This document shows positions 1 through 8,100 of a stretch of 64,000 nucleotides of DNA, piece after piece (positions within the stretch are counted from its first letter, which is position 1; each line of letters opens with the position of its first letter). Origin of the DNA: Methylophilaceae bacterium 11. Lineage in GTDB: Bacteria > Pseudomonadota > Gammaproteobacteria > Burkholderiales > Methylophilaceae. Position numbers and translations under genes: made by a program. Below the pieces are notes generated by a model. That model did no database searches. It was not told the DNA's origin and saw only the letters and a list, made by a program, of their open reading frames with translations. Location: NCBI GenBank assembly GCA_000525025.1, contig JCKJ01000001.1, positions 1,364,001 through 1,428,000 of the forward strand. Reading direction: 5' to 3'.

Positions 1-840
1 CCCAAAGCTGCAGCTTAGTTGAATGGGCTGATCATTGTGCATAAGTGCTATCTGCCCAATATTCAGACGCACTCGTTCCACTAGGTTAAACGCATTAAGT
101 TCATCACAATCCGGAAGCACAATCACAAACTCCTCACCGCCAATCCTGAAAAGCTGATCCGTCTCTCTAATTTCTGACTGTATCGTATTTGCAATCTCAA
201 TCAGCGCTTCATCACCCTTGGAATGCCCATACAAGTCATTCACCTTTTTAAACTCGTCCACGTCTACCATCACAAGGCTAAGTGTGTGATTGTGGTGTTT
301 GAGGTGCGCAAGCCGTTTAGACATATATTCGTAAAACGCACGGCGATTGTATACTTTGGTGAGAGGGTCGACCCTTGCCAACGCTTCTGCTTCTTTGTAC
401 ATCGTTTCTAGCTTTTGTTGAGCTAGCTTATTTTCAGTGATATCCACAGCGATTTCCAATCTTACATAGCGGCCATCCACCCATTTAACGGCTTGATCTC
501 GGCACTGATACCAGCGTTGCGTCACCGTATTTTGAAACTCCCAAATATGCACGCCTGTTGGCTTGCCTTCTTCGTTAAGTAGCTTGGAGTTGTTACAAAA
601 GCTGCAAGGTTGCTCCTGGCCAAATTGGAGATACTGATAACACTTGCGGCCTAAAGGCACCCCCCAGCTTTTCTGACCGTAATTATTGACGAAAATTAGC
701 TCGTACGTCTTAAAGTCAGACACGTATACCAAGGCATCCAGGCTATTTAAAATTGTCGCAATACAATCAAATTCAAACTGCAAAGATTGCGCGTTGGCAT
801 CGATATTTCGATTAAAGAATTTCAAGATATGTTCTTTCAC
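1..840 (-). CDS. PAS-GGDEF diguanylate cyclase (3' end outside window)
   Basis: Predicted diguanylate cyclase making cyclic-di-GMP from two GTP. The first 280 residues are visible. A PAS-like sensor region covers about residues 20-135. A GGDEF domain follows from about 155, opening with RVDPLTKVYNRRAF and carrying an intact GGEEF active loop at 234-238. An RETD motif five residues before the loop fits the RxxD inhibitory site, so product feedback is likely. The PAS region holds Cys67, Cys79 and Cys82 (C-x11-C-x2-C, ending PCSFC), which could bind a metal or sense redox state. No membrane segment is seen, so it is probably cytoplasmic. The start is a GTG at 840 with GAGG just upstream; I found no usable ATG in frame. 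About 40 C-terminal residues are missing because the window begins here. Confidence 0.9.
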   Translation of the reverse strand, partial: MKEHILKFFNRNIDANAQSLQFEFDCIATILNSLDALVYVSDFKTYELIFVNNYGQKSWGVPLGRKCYQYLQFGQEQPCSFCNNSKLLNEEGKPTGVHIWEFQNTVTQRWYQCRDQAVKWVDGRYVRLEIAVDITENKLAQQKLETMYKEAEALARVDPLTKVYNRRAFYEYMSKRLAHLKHHNHTLSLVMVDVDEFKKVNDLYGHSKGDEALIEIANTIQSEIRETDQLFRIGGEEFVIVLPDCDELNAFNLVERVRLNIGQIALMHNDQPIQLSCSFG

Positions 841-1213
841 TACTCAGCCTCAATTCATTTAGAAAAGTTCTAAATGCCTGGTTTCTAGGCTATTTAGAGT
901 AAGCCTGCTGGCAAAGTTGTGTGGTACTACAAGGTGCTGCTAGCGCCTAGTTACTTACAAAAGTAGGCTAAATTAATTATATGTAAAATACAGTTAACCC
1001 ATCTGTAAACTATTGTTAACTGATAAATTCGATAGATACTGAATGAAGATAAGGCGCAAGTTTTATGTGCTTGTTGTCTTGGGATTTCAGAAAACACTCA
1101 GAAGCTGAGTAGTCTTAATCTTACAAAACTTTGTGAATCTGCTGACAGCAATATGCGAACAGAGTAACTAAACTAAGCATACAAATTAATAATATTCAGA
1201 AGAGATGGTCTAT
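841..1213. promoter_or_regulatory. AT-rich divergent intergenic region with GTTAAC inverted repeat
   Basis: This 373-base gap separates a minus-strand GGDEF gene from a plus-strand small gene and probably holds promoters for both. The only clear symmetry is CAGTTAAC at 991-998 facing GTTAACTG at 1015-1022 with 16 bases between the arms, in a very AT-rich stretch. The layout resembles an operator for a dimeric regulator, but no regulator family can be named. No ORF or RNA gene is supported here. Confidence 0.35.
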
Positions 1214-1489
1214 ATGCTTAAATTTGCACACATGATGAATAAAAAGTCAGTAAATGGCTCAATTGTAGAGCTAGCGTTGGAATTTCCTTCTGAACCTCAA
1301 CTAGCACCAAAAAAAGGTGATCCCGTGCATATCAAGTTACCAGAGAACGATGTTGATGGTGTCATTGCTTCAGTCATCGGTCAGGATTTGCTAATTGATG
1401 TCGAGGGACTGATATCTTATTGGGTTTTTAATAAGGCTGAAGCTTTGTCTGCAACAATAGGTTTCAAGCATACGTATAGCGTGTTGTAA
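1214..1489 (+). CDS. Small conserved-looking protein of unknown function
   Basis: A 91-residue soluble protein that I do not recognise. It has no signal peptide or membrane segment. The middle reads as a small beta-rich fold (GDPVHIKLPEND, GVIASVIGQDLLIDVEG), reminiscent of PilZ-like or other small barrel domains, but the diagnostic PilZ RxxxR and D/NxSxxG motifs are absent. An ATG lies nine bases upstream at 1205, but it directly abuts its AGAAGAG; the ATG at 1214 has that AGAAGAG at normal spacing and was chosen. It stands alone, next to a c-di-GMP gene, without an obvious operon partner. Function unknown. Confidence 0.55.
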   Translation: MLKFAHMMNKKSVNGSIVELALEFPSEPQLAPKKGDPVHIKLPENDVDGVIASVIGQDLLIDVEGLISYWVFNKAEALSATIGFKHTYSVL

Positions 1490-1716
1490 AAGCTTAAATC
1501 TAGATTGTTGATAGCGAACTTATTTTAAAAGCATTCAAAATCGCCAATATTCAAATAATCAATAATTTCCTCGTAGGGCACATTATTGCCATTCCATTAC
1601 TTCGCATAATGTATATTATGTTAAATTAAGTTTATATCCAGATTCGGCTATCTCAGCACTTGGCAAATACAAAAACCACAACAAAACATGCTAAATAACT
1701 CTTCTTGCTAATTAGT

Positions 1717-1950
1717 CTATTTTTTTGAGTTTAGATATTCTCTAATTTTTTGAGCGTCTAGATCGTCGGTATCTAATAATGGATTCCATTTGAAGTCATC
1801 AATATTATCTGCAACCGCATTTCTCTTGGCTAATAGCTTTTGGTACCTGCGCTGCCAATACTTATCTCGCAAACCCACATAGACAATACGTAGGCAATAA
1901 AGAAATGCAATAAAGATGATTGCTACAATTACATGTACATAAACAGGCAT
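1717..1950 (-). CDS. Small single-pass membrane protein, unknown function
   Basis: A 77-residue protein with one hydrophobic segment at about residues 4-26 (VHVIVAIIFIAFLYCL), followed by a basic stretch (RDKYWQRRYQKLLAKR) and an acidic C-terminal tail ending near YLNSKK. Positive charges after the segment suggest N-out/C-in or an anchored cytoplasmic tail. I do not recognise a family. It stands alone between two unrelated genes, with 227 bases to the preceding gene. Could be a small membrane regulator; this is only a guess from its shape. Confidence 0.5.
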   Translation of the reverse strand: MPVYVHVIVAIIFIAFLYCLRIVYVGLRDKYWQRRYQKLLAKRNAVADNIDDFKWNPLLDTDDLDAQKIREYLNSKK

Positions 1951-2065
1951 TTACAGTCTCAAGAAATCATTCACGTTTGAATTATAAAGTGACTTATTTT
2001 ATTGGTTGCTTTTAGCGTTTGAAGCATATTCGTCATTATCAAAAGTTGCCATAGTACTTTTGGAC

Positions 2066-2079
2066 TAGACTTCGGTCTA
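2066..2079 (+). promoter_or_regulatory. Short UUCG tetraloop hairpin before nnrD
   Basis: TAGAC-TTCG-GTCTA forms a 5-bp stem with the very stable UUCG loop. It overlaps the A of the upstream ATG at 2079, which would hinder that start and is one reason for preferring the ATG at 2115. Whether it has a role is unknown. Confidence 0.3.
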
Positions 2080-2114
2080 TGATGATAAGTCTCTACAAAA
2101 ACGCCAGTATCCGC

Positions 2115-2984
2115 ATGACATTAGAAAAGAAATATTTAAAGTTAAGCGATTTAGCGACTGAGCACATTAAGCGAAAAAAAGATGCGCACAAAGGCAGTCA
2201 TGGCAGCCTAGTTGTTATAGGTGGTCAGGATGGCATGCTGGGAGCATTGTTGCTAGCAACGCGCACGGCGCTGTTATGTGGTGCAGGCCGTACTTATGCT
2301 TGTGCTATGGCAAGCAACGTTGCGCCTTCGGTGGATATAATGTACCCAGAGGTGATGTATCGCAGCTTTGATAAATTGCCTGAATTAGCGAGCACGATTG
2401 ATGCCTATGTGATTGGTCCGGGTTTGGGGCAGTCGGCGCAAGCCATTGCATGGATTATGTATTGTTTACAGCAGCCTAAGCCGCTGTTGTTGGATGCCGA
2501 TGCACTCAACTTGCTGGCCGTACATACTTTTCTAGCCGAAGCAATTAAGCTACGTCAGGCCCCTACTATCATTACACCGCATCCGGGTGAGGCTTCTCGC
2601 TTATTGAATACAGACATTACGCATATACAAAACAACCGCATTGCCAGTGTGCTAGCATTGGCTAAACAAGTGCATGGCATATGTGTATTAAAAGGTGCTG
2701 AAACTATATGTGCCGATGCCGATGGGCACTATTGGACTAACCCTACTGGCAACCCTGGCTTGGCCAGTGGTGGTACTGGGGATGTGTTAAGTGGCTTGAT
2801 AGGGAGCTTGTTAGCGCAAGGCATGCCCCCTATTGAGGCTGTTAAGTTAGGCGTGTATGTACATGGTGCCGCTGCTGATGCTTTGGTAGCGAGTGGCACC
2901 GGCCCTATTGGGCTTACCGCTTCTGAAGTTGCACTTAAAGCACGGCAGCTATTAAATATCTGGTGTGAAAACACCTCTATTTAA
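2115..2984 (+). CDS. nnrD: ADP-dependent (S)-NAD(P)H-hydrate dehydratase
   Basis: Repairs hydrated, inactive NADHX/NADPHX back to NAD(P)H using ADP; a cytoplasmic metabolite-repair enzyme of the YjeF C-terminal (ribokinase-like) family. About 289 residues. Motifs seen: DAHKGSHGSLVVIGG near the N-terminus, LLDADALN in the middle, TPHPGEASRLL, and the nucleotide-binding signature NPGLASGGTGDVLSG near the C-terminus. The N-terminal epimerase domain found fused in E. coli YjeF is absent, so the NnrE partner must be elsewhere. The ATG at 2115 matches the usual family start; a longer version from 2079 is possible. The 3' end overlaps the convergent quinoprotein gene by 8 bases. Confidence 0.9.
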   Translation: MTLEKKYLKLSDLATEHIKRKKDAHKGSHGSLVVIGGQDGMLGALLLATRTALLCGAGRTYACAMASNVAPSVDIMYPEVMYRSFDKLPELASTIDAYVIGPGLGQSAQAIAWIMYCLQQPKPLLLDADALNLLAVHTFLAEAIKLRQAPTIITPHPGEASRLLNTDITHIQNNRIASVLALAKQVHGICVLKGAETICADADGHYWTNPTGNPGLASGGTGDVLSGLIGSLLAQGMPPIEAVKLGVYVHGAAADALVASGTGPIGLTASEVALKARQLLNIWCENTSI

Positions 2985-4758
2985 TGGCAAAGGCTGTGAC
3001 TGCATCCCCCTGCTTATAGCCAAAAATAGAACTGCCGCCGCTTGCCACAGCAATATACTGCTGACCGTTTACAGTGTAGGTGATAGGGGGTGCATTTACG
3101 CCCGCATCAGACTTGCCTTGCCACAATAGCTCGCCTGTTTGCGTATGGTAGGCATTGAATTGACCATTGCCCTCCCCTGTAAATACTAAGTTTCCAGCGG
3201 TTGCTAACACTCCGCCAATTAAAGGCTGTGCGGTTTTAACTTGCCACAGCACTTTGCCCGATACTAAATCAATCGCAGAGAGCAAACCCCAGCGTGGGTC
3301 ATTGGTTGGTTCGCTAGCGGCATAGCGAATCGCAGGTTTGCCGTCTTTACCGGGAGATTCATGTAAGGTGTATTTAATAGGCGCATGAATCGCTGCCACA
3401 AATACACGCTGATGCGCTTCATCAACACTCACTGGCGACCAATTAGCGCCACCTAAGATGCCAGGATAGACGACGGTTCCCTCAAATGTCGCTTTTTTAA
3501 ATAGGTTATGCTGTGGTACAAATGCGTCGGTTTTTTTCAGCAATTGACCAGTGGCACGATCATGAATGAAAAACCACCCTGTTTTGCTGGCTTGCCCAAC
3601 TGCAGGTATTTTTTTGCCCTGCCAAGCGTAGTTAAACAATACTGGCGGGCTTGCTAAGTCGTAACCCCATAAATCATGTGGTACTTGCTGGTAGTGCCAT
3701 TTAAGCTTGCCGGTTTCGGTATCAAGTGCAATTAACGAGACGGTATATAGATTATCGCCAGGGCGTGAAATATCGTTCATTTGTGGCGATGGATTACCTG
3801 TGCCGAAATACAAAGTATTGGTTGCTGAATCAATGGCTGGCGTGCTCCATGCCGAGCCACCACCAAAACGGGAGGCATCCGGATATTTGGCTAAGTCTGC
3901 TTTTTCTTGCGCAATATCGCGGTTAAAGCTTGTGCCGTCATCGCTTGTCTCTGTAAACTTACCTTCCCAGCCCTGCGCAGGAATGGTATCAAACTGCCAC
4001 ACACGCTTGCCATTATTCACATCATAAGCGGCAAGAAAACCCGGACGACCAAACCGCCCTGTTACCCCGATCACTGCACCTAAAGGCGCATCTTCACGTG
4101 GGTTATCAATGTGCAGGCCATACCCTACCCCGGTAATGCCTACAATCACTTTGCCTTTATATACCACTGGTGCCATGGCAATGCCTATCCCAGTACCGCC
4201 GGTGACTTTGCGCGCGCTATTTGGATCATTTTTGTCCAATGCATCTTGCCCTTCGGTCACGATGGCATTTTCTACTACATCAATATCCCACTCTTTTGCG
4301 CCGGTTTGCGCGTTAAGTGCAATTAGTCGTGAATCTACCGTGCCGATGAATACTTTGCCATTGGCTACCGCTACGCCACGGTTAGCAGGCCCACAGCACA
4401 TTTGCCAGTCTTTGCGTCTATCGTGGGTGTAGCGCCATAGCTCCTGACCGGTTTTAGCATTCAGTGCCACCACATGGTTATAAGGTAGGGATAAATACAT
4501 CACCCCGTTTTGGACAATGGGTGTGGCTTGAAATGTAGCGCTAATGCCAGATTTGTAGCGCCAAGCTTCTGCCAGTTTTTGCACGTTTTGTGTGTTGATT
4601 TGGTTGGCTGGTGAAAACCGTTGGCTGGTTAAATCGCGTCCATAGCTTGGCCAGTCATCTCGATTGGAAGTGGATGACTTGTTGGATGATGCGCAAGAGA
4701 CTAAGACTAACAAAGCCACTGTAGATGCAACAGTATTTAAACAACGATTGGTTTTCAT
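2977..4758 (-). CDS. PQQ-dehydrogenase-like quinoprotein, lipoprotein, altered active site
   Basis: An eight-bladed propeller protein of the methanol/ethanol/glucose quinoprotein dehydrogenase family, 593 residues. A lipoprotein signal ends at Cys22 (LVSC), so it should be membrane-anchored in the periplasm. Family marks: repeated tryptophan-docking motifs (ALNAKTGQELWRY, ALDTETGKLKWHYQ), a vicinal Cys pair at 121-122, GTGNPSPQ at 319-325 and RPGDNL at 333-338. Oddities by eye alignment: the catalytic Asp of the WDYD/WDFD motif is Gly365 (HDLWGYD, with Asp367 kept), and the metal-binding Glu before the GVRG-like turn reads as Arg235. It may use another substrate or chemistry, or have lost dehydrogenase activity. 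It is monocistronic and no cytochrome partner or PQQ synthesis gene is adjacent. The substrate cannot be told from sequence. Confidence 0.8.
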   Translation of the reverse strand: MKTNRCLNTVASTVALLVLVSCASSNKSSTSNRDDWPSYGRDLTSQRFSPANQINTQNVQKLAEAWRYKSGISATFQATPIVQNGVMYLSLPYNHVVALNAKTGQELWRYTHDRRKDWQMCCGPANRGVAVANGKVFIGTVDSRLIALNAQTGAKEWDIDVVENAIVTEGQDALDKNDPNSARKVTGGTGIGIAMAPVVYKGKVIVGITGVGYGLHIDNPREDAPLGAVIGVTGRFGRPGFLAAYDVNNGKRVWQFDTIPAQGWEGKFTETSDDGTSFNRDIAQEKADLAKYPDASRFGGGSAWSTPAIDSATNTLYFGTGNPSPQMNDISRPGDNLYTVSLIALDTETGKLKWHYQQVPHDLWGYDLASPPVLFNYAWQGKKIPAVGQASKTGWFFIHDRATGQLLKKTDAFVPQHNLFKKATFEGTVVYPGILGGANWSPVSVDEAHQRVFVAAIHAPIKYTLHESPGKDGKPAIRYAASEPTNDPRWGLLSAIDLVSGKVLWQVKTAQPLIGGVLATAGNLVFTGEGNGQFNAYHTQTGELLWQGKSDAGVNAPPITYTVNGQQYIAVASGGSSIFGYKQGDAVTAFAIK

Positions 4759-5149
4759 TTTTCACTTTCACCATGTGTATACAGAGCAGTATATACTAAA
4801 AATAATGTTTGTTAATAGTTGCCTATGCATTTTGAATTCTTGTTGTAAAGTGCTTGGTTTTTTTATATATGCATCATCACAGGAACAAATTTGGGTGGAT
4901 GATAGACAAACAGGCACATTAGAAAACTACATGCAATTGCTGCGCACTATTTTTGCCAAAAGCAAAATATTTACAAAATATATTTAGTTAATGCGCTAAT
5001 TAACATTGTGCATGGTAATCTACCCTATCATGTGTAAGCTAATATTTTTCGTAGCACAAAATAAGCAGGTAATTGATAGAAGCCAGTGATATGCGTGTCG
5101 TGTTCTAGTGAAGCTATATATAACCAACATCAAAAAAAGGCTTGAATTC
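4759..5149. promoter_or_regulatory. Divergent promoter region of quinoprotein gene and lipid operon
   Basis: This 391-base AT-rich stretch has no supported gene. Facing the quinoprotein are GTATAC at 4777 and GTATATAC at 4789. An inverted repeat GTTAAT-N6-ATTAAC lies at 4987-5004, about 150 bases ahead of the lipid operon, and a TATATA stretch at about 5115. These could be operator and promoter elements. I could not place a convincing -35/-10 pair or an ECF-sigma (ChrR-type) promoter by eye. Confidence 0.35.
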
Positions 5150-6184
5150 ATGAGTTTAGCAATCAAGCTGGCAGAAGCCGGCAAACTTCCAGACACATTG
5201 GTGCGTAAAGGCATTCGTTTACTTACCGAGCAAAGGCTTAAAGATATCAATGCGCAAGACTGCGAGGTATCGATGGCGCATTTGACGCAGTTTATTGTCG
5301 GTATGCGTGCCTCTGCACAGATTGCGCCTATGCCAGAATTGGCCAACGCACAGCATTACGAAGTACCAGAAGCATTTTTTCATTACTGTTTAGGCGCACA
5401 ACGCAAATACAGCAGTTGCTTTTGGCTGGCCGATACCAGCACGTTAGATGAAGCGGAAGTGTTGGCGCTAAACCAGACCTGCGACCATGCGGACTTGCAA
5501 GATGGGCAAACCATATTAGAGCTAGGCTGTGGCTGGGGCTCGCTCTCATTATGGATGGCAGAAAAATATCCGAATGCCAACATCACCGGTGTTTCCAATT
5601 CTAACTCCCAACGTGAATACATTACTGCAACCGCAAAGTCACGGGGGATTACCAATCTCACTATCCTGACTGCAGATATGAATACGTTTGAAGCGCCCGC
5701 GCATTATGACCGCATTGTCTCGGTAGAAATGTTTGAACACATGCGCAACTATCAAGTACTGTATGGCAAAGTGGCCAGTTGGCTCAAGCCGAATGGCAAG
5801 TTTTTCAAGCATATTTTTGTGCATCGTAGTACCCCGTATGCGTTTGATGTGCAAGATGCAAATGATTGGATGAGCCAGTATTTTTTCAGCGGCGGCATGA
5901 TGCCCAGTGATGATTTGCCTCTGTATTTTCAAGACCATATGCGTTTGATTAATCGTTGGCGCTGGGACGGTACACATTACGAAAAAACTGCAAACGCTTG
6001 GCTAGACAACATGGATAAGCATCATGACGAGATTACACCGATATTGGCCAACACCTACGGCGCAGATCAAGTAGAGGTATGGCGCAACCGCTGGCGTATG
6101 TTCTATATGGCTTGTGCTGAGCTATTTGGCTATCGCAATGGTCAGGAGTGGTGGGTCAGCCACTATTTGTTTGAGAAAAGATAA
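5150..6184 (+). CDS. SAM-dependent methyltransferase, CFA-synthase superfamily (CNMT-like)
   Basis: First gene of the lipid operon; about 344 residues, cytoplasmic. The SAM-binding motif is ILELGCGWGSLSLWMA. Further motifs are VSVEMFEHMRNY, HIFVH (first His at about 221) and FFSGGMMPS. This set is like the coclaurine N-methyltransferase branch of the cyclopropane-fatty-acid synthase superfamily rather than classical CFA synthase. By context the acceptor is more likely an unsaturated acyl chain or a related lipid than an alkaloid, but that is inference. The ATG at 5150 is preferred over a GTG at 5108 because AAGG precedes it and homologues start near MSLAIKLAE. The stop codon abuts the next ATG directly, indicating translational coupling. 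Confidence 0.85.
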   Translation: MSLAIKLAEAGKLPDTLVRKGIRLLTEQRLKDINAQDCEVSMAHLTQFIVGMRASAQIAPMPELANAQHYEVPEAFFHYCLGAQRKYSSCFWLADTSTLDEAEVLALNQTCDHADLQDGQTILELGCGWGSLSLWMAEKYPNANITGVSNSNSQREYITATAKSRGITNLTILTADMNTFEAPAHYDRIVSVEMFEHMRNYQVLYGKVASWLKPNGKFFKHIFVHRSTPYAFDVQDANDWMSQYFFSGGMMPSDDLPLYFQDHMRLINRWRWDGTHYEKTANAWLDNMDKHHDEITPILANTYGADQVEVWRNRWRMFYMACAELFGYRNGQEWWVSHYLFEKR

Positions 6185-6712
6185 ATGTCCACACAACGCG
6201 TCATTATTAATTTTGTATTGTTCCAGCTGGCATGGCTAGCGTTTGTGATTGGGGCCGCCAACCAATTGCCCTGGCTAGGGTTTATTGTCGGCGTATCTTT
6301 GGTCAGTGTGCAGTTGATATTTGTACCTCACCCAGCTAGAGAGTTGCTTTTAGTGTTGACGATATGCGGCATAGGGGCTGTATTTGACCAATTGCTGTTA
6401 AACCACGGCGTGGTGCAATACCAAGCGCATGGCTGGTCAATTGGTTTGGTGCCGGTGTGGATTATCGGCCTGTGGATTGCATTTGCCAGCACCTTGAATG
6501 TCAGCATGCGCTGGCTGCGCAATTACCGCTGGGCGGCCGTGTTGCTAGGCGCGATGGGTGGCCCTTTGGCGTACGCTGCTGCGCAAAAGTTAGGCGCTGT
6601 TACCCTCACCATTACGCCCAGTAGCCATATTGTGCTGGGTGTAGGCTGGGCAGTATTGATGCCGCTCATGATTCATCTCTCGAAAAAATTTGATGGGTAT
6701 GCCCATGTTTAA
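6185..6712 (+). CDS. DUF2878 family integral membrane protein
   Basis: About 175 residues with at least four hydrophobic segments (near residues 8-28, 35-52, 55-75, 90-108, with more towards the end). The length, membrane profile and neighbours match DUF2878, whose genes recur next to CFA-like methyltransferases, DUF1365 and FAD-oxidoreductase genes in proteobacteria. The molecular role is unknown. The start ATG follows the preceding stop without a gap and its own stop overlaps the next gene, so it is firmly in the operon. It could form part of an inner-membrane complex with the DUF1295 protein. Confidence 0.75.
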   Translation: MSTQRVIINFVLFQLAWLAFVIGAANQLPWLGFIVGVSLVSVQLIFVPHPARELLLVLTICGIGAVFDQLLLNHGVVQYQAHGWSIGLVPVWIIGLWIAFASTLNVSMRWLRNYRWAAVLLGAMGGPLAYAAAQKLGAVTLTITPSSHIVLGVGWAVLMPLMIHLSKKFDGYAHV

Positions 6713-7481
6713 CTGGTCACTTTATCTTTACAGTTTGTATGCCATAGGTGCGTTTGCACTGTTTGGTTGGATGCTCAGTTTAATGACCAACAAAGTCAGC
6801 CATGTGGATGGCATGTGGAGCTTGTTTTTTGTGTTGGCAGGCTACTCGGTTGCCCTGCTTAACTATGAATTCACCACGCGCATACTGGTCGTGCTCACGT
6901 TGCTGAGTATTTGGGGGGTGAGGCTGAGTGTGCATATCTCGTGGCGCAACTTTGGGCATGAAGATCAGCGCTATGTGGTGATTCGTCAAAACAACGAACC
7001 CAATTTTTGGTTTAAAAGCTTGTATATCGTGTTTGGCCTGCAAGCCGTGTTGGCTTGGATCATTTCGCTTGCTATCTATGGTGCGTTAGATGGTGAGACA
7101 TCATTTAATGCTTTGGATTATTTAGGCCTGATATTGGTGGCATTTGGCTTGTATTGGGAGGTTGTAGCAGACTGGCAGTTGCAGCAGTTTAAGGCAAACC
7201 CTGCCAATGCCAATCAAGTGTTAAGCACAGGCTTATGGCGCTATAGCAGGCACCCCAACTATTTTGGCGAGTGCTGCGTATGGTGGGGATTTTACTTGTT
7301 TGCATTAGCGGCAGGCGCATGGTGGGCCATCCTTTCCCCTATCTTAATGACTTTCCTATTGTTAAAAGTCAGCGGCGTCAGTTTGCTGGAAAGTACAATT
7401 ACTGAGCGCCGCCCTGCTTATCTGGATTACATTCGAAACACTAATGCCTTTGTGCCGGGGTTACCAAAAGATGCAAACTAA
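6705..7481 (+). CDS. DUF1295 membrane protein (steroid 5-alpha-reductase-like fold)
   Basis: About 258 residues with some six or seven membrane segments. The C-terminal part carries STGLWRYSRHPNYFGE, the mark of DUF1295 and of the related isoprenylcysteine methyltransferase/5-alpha-reductase group, which bind NADPH or SAM at the membrane face. A reductase or methyl-transfer step on a lipid is therefore plausible. Three ATGs lie close together (6693, 6699, 6705). I chose 6705, which overlaps the DUF2878 stop by 8 bases; the true start is uncertain by four residues. Its 3' end overlaps the next gene by 11 bases. Confidence 0.8.
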   Translation: MFNWSLYLYSLYAIGAFALFGWMLSLMTNKVSHVDGMWSLFFVLAGYSVALLNYEFTTRILVVLTLLSIWGVRLSVHISWRNFGHEDQRYVVIRQNNEPNFWFKSLYIVFGLQAVLAWIISLAIYGALDGETSFNALDYLGLILVAFGLYWEVVADWQLQQFKANPANANQVLSTGLWRYSRHPNYFGECCVWWGFYLFALAAGAWWAILSPILMTFLLLKVSGVSLLESTITERRPAYLDYIRNTNAFVPGLPKDAN

Positions 7482-8097
7482 ATCGCTATGGATGACGCTC
7501 GCATTGTTACTCAATGCACCCGCTTACGCCAAAGACTGGTCGTTTGATGTGTACTTGGATAAGCAAAAGATAGGCACGCACACCTTCACTCTTGATGGTA
7601 ACCAATTGAGCAGCCAAGCTAGTTTCAAAGTAAAAGTGCTGTTTATCAATGCTTACGATTATCAACATGCTGCACAAGAGACCTGGCAAAACGATTGCTT
7701 GACCAAGCTGAAAGCACACACTGTTGAAAACAAGGTTGTGATGGATGTAGACGCAGAGCGCAAAGACAGTGTGTTTGAGGTCAACTACAACAAAACCAAG
7801 CAAAAACTGCCTGAGTGCACCATGACATTTGCTTACTGGAACACCAAAATCCTGACGCAAAAGAAACTACTGAATCCGCAAAATGCTGAGTATTTGGATA
7901 CCAATATTCAATCTCTGGGTAATGAAACTATTCAAGTAAAAGGACGCTCAATAGACGCTAAGCATTACAAGATCATGGGTGCGCTGAATGGGAAAAATAA
8001 GCTCAATATCGAAGTGTGGTATGACCAAAACGATGATTGGTTAGCGTTAAAATCCATCACGCCAGAAGGTTATGAAATTAACTACAAACTTAAATAA
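7471..8097 (+). CDS. Secreted protein of the lipid operon (DUF6134/DUF3108-like)
   Basis: About 208 residues with a clear Sec signal peptide (cleavage after APAYA at about residue 19), so periplasmic. The mature part looks beta-rich, opening with FDVYLDKQKIGTHTFTL, a pattern seen in DUF6134 and the similar DUF3108 proteins, which are thought to hold hydrophobic ligands in a clam-like sheet. Two Cys residues in the middle region could form a disulfide. It follows directly after the membrane proteins and precedes a lipocalin by three bases, so a role in carrying or presenting a lipid between membranes is a reasonable but untested idea. The longer start at 7444 lacks a proper signal peptide arrangement. 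Confidence 0.7.
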   Translation: MQTKSLWMTLALLLNAPAYAKDWSFDVYLDKQKIGTHTFTLDGNQLSSQASFKVKVLFINAYDYQHAAQETWQNDCLTKLKAHTVENKVVMDVDAERKDSVFEVNYNKTKQKLPECTMTFAYWNTKILTQKKLLNPQNAEYLDTNIQSLGNETIQVKGRSIDAKHYKIMGALNGKNKLNIEVWYDQNDDWLALKSITPEGYEINYKLK

Positions 8098-8100
8098 ATC

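Noticed and set aside
1605-1620. CATAAT-GTAT-ATTATG inverted repeat between the two small genes
   Set aside because: Short and made of A/T bases in an AT-rich gap; such symmetry is expected by chance, so it is not called an operator.
5020-5150. ChrR/sigma-E type (ECF11) promoter ahead of the lipid operon
   Set aside because: Gene content suggests such control, but no TGATCC-like -35 with a matching -10 could be placed; the claim is left to experimental mapping.
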